The translations under genes were made by a program, and so were the position numbers. A DNA stretch of 64,000 bases, taken from positions 395,688 through 459,687 of the forward strand of contig CAWEOT010000014.1 of the NCBI GenBank assembly GCA_963810775.1, given 5' to 3'. A model generated the notes under the pieces. That model saw nothing but the letters and a program-made list of their open reading frames with translations. It did no database searches and was not told where the DNA came from. The DNA is from DATBVX01 sp963810775 (GTDB taxonomy: Bacteria; Pseudomonadota; Gammaproteobacteria; Steroidobacterales; Steroidobacteraceae). Positions 50,930 through 62,905 of the stretch are shown here, piece by piece (the stretch's first letter is position 1; each line of letters opens with the position of its first letter).

Positions 50930-51766
50930 ATGGCTCGACGTGCGCTTCTCATCGGCATCAATCGATATCTCATCCCTGGCGCGGACCTAAGGGGCTGCGT
51001 CAATGACGTGAAGAATATCCGCGCCGCGTTGCTGAAGTACTTCGCCTTCCGCGGCAGCGATATCAAGGTGCTCAGCGACCTGGGTGCCACCAAGAAAGCG
51101 ATGCAGGCCGGGATCAAGGCGTTGGTGGGTAGCGGCAACAGGGGCGATGTGCTCTACCTGCACTATTCGGGGCACGGCTCGAACGTGCCGGACAAGAACG
51201 GCGATGAAGCCGATCATCGCGACGAGATCCTCTGTCCCAGTGATCTGGATTGGAAGGATCCGCTCACTGACGATTGGCTGCGTACGGAGTTCAACAAGCT
51301 GAAATCCGGCGTCAATCTCACGGTGGTCATGGATTGCTGTCACTCAGGCACCAACACCCGCGCGATTCTGCCACCCGATGCGCCGTTGATTCCGCGCTAC
51401 CTGCCCAACCCCTGGGACCTGATGGCCGAGGAGTCGCGTCGTGTCTTGCGGGGCAAGCTTCGCGACACAAGGGCGCGCGCGGCACGCAAGCGCGGTGACG
51501 TGGTCGAAGCTGAAATCGGCGAGACCCTGATCACGGGTTGCCGCGCCACGCAAACATCGGCGGACGCCTACATTGGGAGGGCCTATAACGGCGCGCTCAC
51601 GTACTCGCTGGTGGCAGCACTCCAGGCGGCTCGCGGCAGACTGACCAATCGGGAGTTGCACACAGCGACGCTGCAGCGACTCAAGGCTGGAGATTTCGAC
51701 CAGGTCCCGCAACTGGAAAGCCGACGCTCTGCGTTCGACCGACCGTTCCTCGCTTCATTGGACTAA
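50930..51766 (+). CDS. Caspase-family (metacaspase-like) peptidase
   Basis: A 278-residue clan-CD cysteine peptidase (peptidase C14) with little beyond the catalytic core. N-terminal RRALLIGINRYLIPGADLRG and CVNDVKNIRAALLKYFAFRG are typical of metacaspases. The catalytic His82 is in LYLHYSGHGSNVPDKNGDE and the catalytic Cys137 in TVVMDCCHSGTNTRA. Acidic residues around the active site (NGDEADHRDEIL) suggest Arg/Lys specificity and perhaps Ca dependence as in metacaspases. No signal peptide or membrane segment. Bacterial members are linked to programmed death or defence; here it neighbours a second clan-CD peptidase domain (CHAT) 31 bp downstream. Confidence 0.92.
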   Translation: MARRALLIGINRYLIPGADLRGCVNDVKNIRAALLKYFAFRGSDIKVLSDLGATKKAMQAGIKALVGSGNRGDVLYLHYSGHGSNVPDKNGDEADHRDEILCPSDLDWKDPLTDDWLRTEFNKLKSGVNLTVVMDCCHSGTNTRAILPPDAPLIPRYLPNPWDLMAEESRRVLRGKLRDTRARAARKRGDVVEAEIGETLITGCRATQTSADAYIGRAYNGALTYSLVAALQAARGRLTNRELHTATLQRLKAGDFDQVPQLESRRSAFDRPFLASLD

Positions 51767-51797
51767 GAACGCCGGCTTCACAAGGCCTGGAGATCCC

Positions 51798-54700
51798 GTG
51801 CCGAAATCTCGCAAGCGTAAAGTCTCTCCGTCGAAACGCGCACGCCGTCGTGCGCCTGTGCGTACCCAGAAACCGGGCGTTGCGTCGCCCTTCACACTGC
51901 GCGGCCCCCTAGCCGATGCCGTGCAGGAATCAGCGCTCAAGCGCGCAACGCCCGCCGGTGAAAAACCGCTGGTCGATATCAAGGTCAAAGCAGAATTTCG
52001 CCCTGCGAGTCGCGGAATCGCCCCGGAGCAGAGCGTCGATGTCGCCACAGATGACGTACTCGAGATTGAATTTGCGGACGGGACTCGCGTCTGGCTACGA
52101 GGCGATGAGTACCGCGCCCGCTTCGGAGGCGCGGCGGCACGTGATGCCGGTTCCGTCGATCTGCAAGTCCCGACCAATCTCACGATCGCTCCCGTTGGTG
52201 CTCCGACTCGAGGCGCGATCGGGTGGGTACTCAAGTCGCTCAAGATTCTCGGGGTGGATGCTCATGCGCGCACGGCACTCGTGCTGGCCGCGACCGTCGA
52301 GAAACGAAAAGGACTGCGTCGGCCTGGATTCGGGCTGTTTCGCTGCGCGCTCGAAACGGGCGGGTTCCAGCTGGCGCCGCTGTCCCTTCCGGCCAAAGCG
52401 ACTGATGAACGGCCGTATCTCGTCTTTCTTCACGGCACACTGTCCAGCACATGGGGAAGCTTTGGCGAGCTCTGGTCGCCTGAGCGCGAACGCGAGCTCG
52501 CACTTTTCAAGAGCAGCTACGGAGATCGCGTCCTGGGTTTCGAGCACGCGACGCTCGCGGTAAGCCCGCTGCAGAATGCGCTGGATCTCGCCAATGCCCT
52601 GCCGGTGGGCGCTACGGTTCACCTCATATCGCATTCCCGTGGCGGTCTGGTCGGCGAATTGCTGTGCCGCTCGCAATCCCGCATCAGCAGCACGGGGCGT
52701 GCAGGTGATCAATGGCGGCCCGGCGATCCTTTCAGCGCTGATGAGCTCGGCTTGCTCGGTTCACAAAACCGTCTTCTGGGACAACTCAATCAGGTACTGA
52801 AACGGCGTGCATTGCGCATTGCGCGGTTTGCTCGCGTCGCGTGTCCTGCGCTCGGCACCACCCTGGCTTCCGAGCGGCTCGATCGCTGGTTTTCGTTGCT
52901 TGGCACTGTGGCGAGCAAGGCGCTGCCGCAATCACCGATCGCTGAGGTCGCCGGCGACATCGGTGATTTCATCGCGGCGGTCATCAAGGAGCGCACGGAT
53001 CCGAAAACCCTGCCCGGCGTCGAGGCGATGATGCCGGAGTCGCCGTTCATCAAGCTTGTGAACTGGCCGACAGCGGTCGTCGCGAGCCAACTGTACGTGA
53101 TCGCCGGCGACCTCGACCCGGACGCATGGTGGGCAAAGCTCCTGGTCTGGGTGACGGATCGCTTCTACGACGGTGGCCATGACCTGGTCGTCAACACCGC
53201 GTCGATGTACGGCGGTGCCAAGCGCACTGAGCAGGGCAAAGGGAGTATTTTTGAAGGGCCGGCCGTCAACCATTTCAACTATTTTCGCAACTCGGACAGC
53301 GCCGGGCGCATGGTCGCAGCTATGGCGCGCGGCGAGAGCGCCGGGTTCGAGGACTTCGAGCCCAAGGTAGTCGATATTGCGCGCGCCATCGAAGTGCGCG
53401 ATGCCACCCCGCGTCCAACCGTGTTCATGCTCCCCGGCATCATGGGCAGCGAGCTGGGCATCAAACAGGACCGGATCTGGTTCGACATCGGCGACCTGCT
53501 CCTCGGGGGCATGGAGAAACTGGCGATTGGTGCGAGGAATGTGCAGCCGCTACAGCCGTTCGCGCGCTACTACGGCGACTTGTTACGGTTTCTGACGACG
53601 AGTCATCGCGTCATCCCGTTCGCCTATGACTGGCGTATTGACCCGCGCATCGAGGCGGATCGACTGGCCGGGAGAATCAAGGAGGAACTCCCCGTAGCGC
53701 GGGAACAGCGCCAACCGATCAGGATCCTGGCGCACTCGATGGGCGGACTCGTCGCGCGCACCATGATCGCGCGACACCCGGATGTGTGGGCGCAGATGCT
53801 GGCAATACCGGGTGCGCGGTTCGTAATGCTTGGCACGCCGAACGGCGGCTCGCATTCCATCACCGAGTTGCTCGTCGCGCGCTCGAAGACACTGCGCCAG
53901 CTCGCGCTGCTCGATGTGAACAACGGCATGCGCGGGCTCCTGAAAGTGATCGCGCACTTTCCAGGCGTGCTTGCAATGCTTCCGTCCGATGCACGCGAAG
54001 ACTATTTTGATTCGGCAGTCTGGAAGACCTACGCGCAGCAGAGCGACGCTGGCTGGACACAACCGACAGGTGCGGATTTGCTCGCGGCGCGCGCAGTGCG
54101 TCAGCTGCTGGACCAGGCAGCGTTCGATCCGCAGTCGATGTTCTACATCGCTGGTCATGCGCGTGCGACCTTGTGCGCGATGCGCATCGATACGCAGGAA
54201 AAGGATCCCGCGCGGCGCATCCAGTTCGATGCGACCAATCGCGGCGACGGACGGGTGCCGTGGGAAGGTGGAATTCCGGCGGGCCTGAAGACCTGGTACA
54301 TGGATGTCGCGCACGGAGACCTGTCCGCCGCGGAGGATGGATTTCCCGCGATCGTCGACGTGCTCGCGTTCGGCAATACGATTCGGCTCGCAACCACGCC
54401 GCCCGTGGATCGCGCGGCTGCGGAAGTGTTTCCGATGCCGCGTGACGTGGAGGTGGTCTATCCCGACGAACGGGCATTGCAGGCCGAAGTGCTCGGAGTC
54501 GAGCCAACACGCGCCCGTCGCGCGCGGAGTCGGCCCAGTCAAGCCGTCGTCGATGTGCGCGCCGTTCACGGCAATCTCGCATTCGCGCGCTTTCCCGTTG
54601 CAGTCGGGCACTACATCGGCGACACAATCATCAGCGCTGAGAAGGCCCTTGATCGCACGCTCGCAGGGCAACTGTCGCAGCGCCTGCAACTCGGCCTGTA

Positions 54701-57305
54701 CCCGGGACCCATCGAATCGAGTGCTGTATTTGTCAATCAGCGTTTGCACAGCTACGACCGCGTAACGCCCAAGGGCGCAGTCGTTGTCGGCTTGGGTAGT
54801 GCAGGTGCACTGAGCGCCTCGCAGCTGACACGCACCTGCGTGCACGGCTTACTCGAGTACGTAAGTGAATGGACGGAGCGCGGCGTCGTATCGGTGGCAG
54901 ATAAGCCAGACTCACTCGGCGTCAGCGCGCTGCTTGTCGGCAGCGGCATGGGTGGAGTGGCGGTGGCCGACTCGGTGGCCGCATGTCTACGTGCCGTAGC
55001 GCAGGCGAACGACATTCTCGCTGCGTCAAATCAGGCGCAACGTATCGGCGAAATCGAATTCATCGAGCTGTGGCGCGATCGCGCAATCCAGATTGTCAGC
55101 GCCTTCGCGCGCATCGAAAAGGATGAGCCCACTCTCAAGGGCAGGTTCCGTTTTGACGGCAGGCTCGCGCGACGCAAGGGCGCTCGCCAGCGCATCAGTT
55201 ACCAGGAACCTGGCGGCTGGTGGCACCGGATCCAGATTCTTGGCGAGGCGGTTGCCGATTCCAGCGAGAAAGTGCTGCGTTTTTCCGCCGTCACACGTCG
55301 CGCGCGCAACGAAGTGCGCCTGCTCACCACGCAACGAACGCTGGTCGACGGTTTCATCCGCCAGGCCATTCAGACCACGCAGCACGAAGAGGAGCTGGCA
55401 CGCACGCTGTTCGAGCTGTTGCTGCCAAACGAATTCAAGGACGCGTCGCTGGATGAGGACAACGTCGTCTTGATGGTGGACGATGAGTCTGCTGCCTACC
55501 CATGGGAACTGCTCGAGGACCCGCTCGAGGGCCGCGGGCCAGACGATCGTCAGCCTTTCAGTTGCCGCCGAGGCGTCTTGCGCCAACTCGAGTCGCTGGA
55601 GTTCCGCGAGAATATTCAGCCAAGCATCTCGAAGGACGCATTGGTAGTTGGCGATCCGGTGAGCTCATTCGTGGAGCTGAAGGGCGCACAACAGGAGGCA
55701 CGTGCGGTTGCGCGTGCGCTCGATGTGAGCGGGCAGTTCCGCGTGACTCATTTGGATCGGCCCAGCGGCACGCAGGTTCTAAAGGCGCTGTTCGACCGGC
55801 CTTATCGCGTGCTCCACCTCGCGGGCCACGGCGTCTATCAGTACGCGCGTGCACCAGACGCCAAGGATCGGGTCACCGGCATGGTGATCGGCGACGGCAT
55901 GTTCCTGACACCGCACGAGATCGCACAGATGCGCAGCGTGCCGGAGCTGGTGTTCATCAATTGTTGCCACCTCGGCCGCATCGCCGGCGAGGCACCTGAG
56001 CGCGCGAATCTGCGCCATGACTACAACCGTCTCGCCGCAAATGTTGCCCAGGAATTCATCCGCATGGGCGTGCGTGTGGTAATTGCGGCGGGCTGGGCGG
56101 TCGACGACGAAGCGGCGACGGCATTCGCTCAATCGATCTATAGCGACATGCTTGGCGGAGTCACGTTCGGGCAGGCGACACGTGCCGCGCGCAAGGGAAT
56201 CTATGAGCGCTACCCGACAGTGAATACATGGGGCGCGTATCAGTGCTATGGGGATCCGGACTACCGACTGGTTGCCGCGACTGATGGAACAGCGACCGAG
56301 CCCGAGCTCAATTTCGCGACGCCCGAGATCGCTGTCACCGAAATAGAGGACATCACCGCGCAACTCGAAACGGTCGGCGGCGCGGATCCTTCCTGGTATC
56401 TCGGCCAGTTGGTGCGCATCGAGAAGTGGCTACGGGAACAGGATTGGCTGGCGAAGCCAGGGGTGTGCATTTCACTGGCGCGCGCCTACTGGGAGGCGCT
56501 GCAATTCCAGGACGCACTGCGCTTCTATCGGCGCGCCCTCAAGGAGGATTCCGCGTCCCTCACGCTGCGCGACATCGAGCAACTTGCAAACCTGATGACC
56601 CGGCTTGCGGTGGAGTCGACTCGCAAGAATGCCAAGCCCGACCCACGCGCGGTTGCCGATCTTTTTGGTCAGGCGGAGGAGCTGCTCCACTGGGTTACGA
56701 CACCATTGATGGAACGCAAGGGCGCGCAGGTGCCGGAGCGAAGCAACGATCAACTGACCGCCGAACGATTGCTCCTTCTCGCCAGCTGGCAGAAGCGCAG
56801 AGCGTGGCTCAGCACAGAGCTCGGCCAGACGCGACGGGCGCTCGACAAGATGCGCGAATACTATGACCTGGCGCTGAGCCGCCGCCCGCCGAACGATTAC
56901 TACCCGCGGCTCAACGTGATCATGGGACAAGTGGTGACCGCGTGGCTTGCGAGCGGCGCTCCAGCGAAGCGCAGGCGTGCTGGCGCTGCCGGGCAGCGAC
57001 GCTTGGTCGAGGACCTTGAGGCAGTGGCTCGAAAGATCGAGCTGCTGCTCAAACAGGGTCCGGACTTTCTGGTCGATCAGGCGCGGATAGACTGCAAGCT
57101 TCTCAGTTGCATTGCCGCTGACAGCCTTAGCGAGCCACTACTGAATCAGCTGGCGGGCGAATATCTCGACATACGTGCGCTATCGAGTCTGCGCGAGTTC
57201 GCATCGATTCGTGATCAGATCGATTTTCTGTGTCGGATGGCGACGATTGGCGGTCGCCAGCCGCTCGTAAAGTCCCTGCAGGAACTGCTCAAGCGCCTGG
57301 AATGA
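51798..57305 (+). CDS. Giant CHAT-domain protein with two alpha/beta-hydrolase domains
   Basis: An 1835-residue cytoplasmic protein. Order of domains: basic N-terminus (SRKRKVSPSKRARRRAPVRT); first hydrolase at about 205-420 (YLVFLHGTLSSTWGSFGEL, elbow LISHSRGGLVGELL, Ser280); second, LCAT/lipase-like hydrolase at about 540-800 (VFMLPGIMGSELGIKQDRIW, elbow ILAHSMGGLVARTM, Ser647); an unassigned alpha/beta region at 910-1120 (GAVVVGLGSAGALS, LLVGSGMGGVAVADSVAACL); CHAT peptidase at about 1200-1490 with YPWELLEDPLEG, LHLAGHGVYQYA (His1344) and LVFINCCHLGRIAG (Cys1389/1390), then GVRVVIAAGWAVDD; finally TPR-like helices (1510-1835). All catalytic residues look intact. Last gene of a three-gene unit, ending 21 bp before the rrn promoter. 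Function inferred only. Confidence 0.88.
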   Translation: MPKSRKRKVSPSKRARRRAPVRTQKPGVASPFTLRGPLADAVQESALKRATPAGEKPLVDIKVKAEFRPASRGIAPEQSVDVATDDVLEIEFADGTRVWLRGDEYRARFGGAAARDAGSVDLQVPTNLTIAPVGAPTRGAIGWVLKSLKILGVDAHARTALVLAATVEKRKGLRRPGFGLFRCALETGGFQLAPLSLPAKATDERPYLVFLHGTLSSTWGSFGELWSPERERELALFKSSYGDRVLGFEHATLAVSPLQNALDLANALPVGATVHLISHSRGGLVGELLCRSQSRISSTGRAGDQWRPGDPFSADELGLLGSQNRLLGQLNQVLKRRALRIARFARVACPALGTTLASERLDRWFSLLGTVASKALPQSPIAEVAGDIGDFIAAVIKERTDPKTLPGVEAMMPESPFIKLVNWPTAVVASQLYVIAGDLDPDAWWAKLLVWVTDRFYDGGHDLVVNTASMYGGAKRTEQGKGSIFEGPAVNHFNYFRNSDSAGRMVAAMARGESAGFEDFEPKVVDIARAIEVRDATPRPTVFMLPGIMGSELGIKQDRIWFDIGDLLLGGMEKLAIGARNVQPLQPFARYYGDLLRFLTTSHRVIPFAYDWRIDPRIEADRLAGRIKEELPVAREQRQPIRILAHSMGGLVARTMIARHPDVWAQMLAIPGARFVMLGTPNGGSHSITELLVARSKTLRQLALLDVNNGMRGLLKVIAHFPGVLAMLPSDAREDYFDSAVWKTYAQQSDAGWTQPTGADLLAARAVRQLLDQAAFDPQSMFYIAGHARATLCAMRIDTQEKDPARRIQFDATNRGDGRVPWEGGIPAGLKTWYMDVAHGDLSAAEDGFPAIVDVLAFGNTIRLATTPPVDRAAAEVFPMPRDVEVVYPDERALQAEVLGVEPTRARRARSRPSQAVVDVRAVHGNLAFARFPVAVGHYIGDTIISAEKALDRTLAGQLSQRLQLGLYPGPIESSAVFVNQRLHSYDRVTPKGAVVVGLGSAGALSASQLTRTCVHGLLEYVSEWTERGVVSVADKPDSLGVSALLVGSGMGGVAVADSVAACLRAVAQANDILAASNQAQRIGEIEFIELWRDRAIQIVSAFARIEKDEPTLKGRFRFDGRLARRKGARQRISYQEPGGWWHRIQILGEAVADSSEKVLRFSAVTRRARNEVRLLTTQRTLVDGFIRQAIQTTQHEEELARTLFELLLPNEFKDASLDEDNVVLMVDDESAAYPWELLEDPLEGRGPDDRQPFSCRRGVLRQLESLEFRENIQPSISKDALVVGDPVSSFVELKGAQQEARAVARALDVSGQFRVTHLDRPSGTQVLKALFDRPYRVLHLAGHGVYQYARAPDAKDRVTGMVIGDGMFLTPHEIAQMRSVPELVFINCCHLGRIAGEAPERANLRHDYNRLAANVAQEFIRMGVRVVIAAGWAVDDEAATAFAQSIYSDMLGGVTFGQATRAARKGIYERYPTVNTWGAYQCYGDPDYRLVAATDGTATEPELNFATPEIAVTEIEDITAQLETVGGADPSWYLGQLVRIEKWLREQDWLAKPGVCISLARAYWEALQFQDALRFYRRALKEDSASLTLRDIEQLANLMTRLAVESTRKNAKPDPRAVADLFGQAEELLHWVTTPLMERKGAQVPERSNDQLTAERLLLLASWQKRRAWLSTELGQTRRALDKMREYYDLALSRRPPNDYYPRLNVIMGQVVTAWLASGAPAKRRRAGAAGQRRLVEDLEAVARKIELLLKQGPDFLVDQARIDCKLLSCIAADSLSEPLLNQLAGEYLDIRALSSLREFASIRDQIDFLCRMATIGGRQPLVKSLQELLKRLE

Positions 57306-57326
57306 TTCATTCGGGCCGTGCAGTCG

Positions 57327-57354
57327 TTGACTCCCCCCGTTCGATCGCTATACT
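57327..57354 (+). promoter_or_regulatory. rrn promoter P1
   Basis: Consensus-like sigma-70 promoter: -35 ttgact at 57327-57332, 16-bp spacer, -10 tatact at 57349-57354, followed by a GC-rich discriminator (gcgcccc) as expected of growth-rate-controlled rRNA promoters. It begins 21 bp after the CHAT gene stop. Confidence 0.85.
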
Positions 57355-57420
57355 GCGCCCCCTCCTGACGCCCCGGGTTCCCCGGGCATCTCCTGACCCC
57401 TCCGCCGACGGCATGCGCCG

Positions 57421-57448
57421 TTGACGGGTCGGATTTGTCCGGTATACT
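57421..57448 (+). promoter_or_regulatory. rrn promoter P2
   Basis: Second sigma-70 promoter 94 bp downstream of P1: -35 ttgacg, 16-bp spacer, -10 tatact at 57443-57448, discriminator cccgcgtc. Tandem P1/P2 arrangement typical of rrn operons. Confidence 0.85.
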
Positions 57449-57482
57449 CCCGCGTCTTTCCGGGGCCCCCGACGGTCCCGGC

Positions 57483-57521
57483 CGCTCTTTAAAAATCAAA
57501 CAGGTAATTTGTGTGGGGACT
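57483..57521 (+). promoter_or_regulatory. rrn leader boxA and 16S processing-stem strand
   Basis: gctctttaaaaa at 57483-57494 is a boxA antitermination signal. Just downstream, aaacaggtaatttgtg is complementary to cacaagttacctgttt at about 59216-59231 after 16S, forming the RNase III processing stem that brackets 16S rRNA. Confidence 0.75.
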
Positions 57522-57619
57522 CGTGTCGAGTGCCTTTGACGGCAATGACCGAGTAACCAAGAGTCCAGCAGTAATACTGAACTTTTGGGTCTACTCTTCT
57601 TTAGATGTCTCAAAGCCTT

Positions 57620-59173
<1,554 letters not shown>

Positions 59174-59292
59174 AAGAGAAAGAAAGCGTCGGAAGTGCCC
59201 GGCGCGAGTTCCCAACACAAGTTACCTGTTTCATCAACTAGGTTGGCGCCCGCACGAGCGCTGCTCGGTCGAAGGGCACTGCCTCGAACCCT

Positions 59293-59369
<77 letters not shown>

Positions 59370-59388
59370 TTGAGCAGTCACGGCAGCA

Positions 59389-59464
59389 GGGGCCATAGCT
59401 CAGCTGGGAGAGCGCCTGCTTTGCAAGCAGGAGGTCGCCGGTTCGATCCCGGCTGGCTCCACCA
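59389..59464 (+). tRNA. alaT: tRNA-Ala (TGC)
   Basis: A 76-nt cloverleaf: acceptor ggggcca/tggctcc, anticodon loop tttgcaa with anticodon TGC, normal T loop ttcgatc and encoded CCA. Nineteen bases after tRNA-Ile, as usual in gammaproteobacterial rrn spacers. Confidence 0.97.
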
Positions 59465-59531
59465 GCTCCGCCAACTTGAATCCCGTGTGATCAGCAATGC
59501 GCGCTCGAGGCGTTCATCGCTGATTGCTCGA

Positions 59532-59564
59532 AGCGCCACTAACGTGGCGCTTGCTGTTTAACAA
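59532..59564 (+). promoter_or_regulatory. Spacer hairpin and boxA before 23S
   Basis: A hairpin (gcgccactaacgtggcgc) is followed by tgctgtttaacaa, a boxA antitermination site that keeps transcription going into 23S. The rest of the spacer from 59465 to 59685 shows no gene. Confidence 0.7.
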
Positions 59565-59685
59565 TCTGGACACTTGTTTTTTGACGCCCAATTTTCAAGC
59601 ATTTTTCTTTGCTTGTTTTTTTTGGAGTGTCGCATTCGTATGTGAGAAACAGCAAACGTATAGCCCCGACTCCTTGGGGTTATAT

Positions 59686-62591
<2,906 letters not shown>

Positions 62592-62710
62592 ATAACACCC
62601 AAGCGGTTGGGTGTTTCTTTGACGATGCGAATGCGACACGTCAGAAAGCAAGTGTGCCGGATTGGAGGGAACGGCCGGAGTGAAAGCTCCGGCCGGCCTC
62701 TCGAAAAGTT

Positions 62711-62829
62711 TGCCTGGCGGATATAGCGAGCGGGAACCACCCGATCCCATTCCGAACTCGGAAGTGAAAACGCTCTGCGCCGATGATAGTGTGGCCGCAA
62801 GCCATGCCAAAGTAGGTCACTGCCAGGCT
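62711..62829 (+). rRNA. rrf: 5S ribosomal RNA
   Basis: About 119 nt from tgcctggcgg to gtcactgccaggct; terminal stem gcctggc/gccaggc, plus the conserved cccattccgaactcggaagtg (20-base core ccattccgaactcggaagtg) and cgccgatgatagtgtgg. About 120 bp after 23S. Confidence 0.95.
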
Positions 62830-62838
62830 CTCAAACCA

Positions 62839-62877
62839 AAACCCCTGAAGTCGCAAGGCTTCAGGGGTTTTTCTTTT
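62839..62877 (+). terminator. Intrinsic terminator of the rrn operon
   Basis: Stem aacccctgaag pairs with cttcaggggtt around an 8-base loop and is followed by ttttctttt, 10 bp after the 5S gene. Confidence 0.93.
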
Positions 62878-62905
62878 GCACAACCAGAACCAGAAGGGAT
62901 TCCCC

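Noticed and set aside
53583..54845. 420-codon minus-strand open frame inside the giant CHAT gene
   Set aside because: Opposite to the LCAT-like hydrolase coding region; no recognisable domain.
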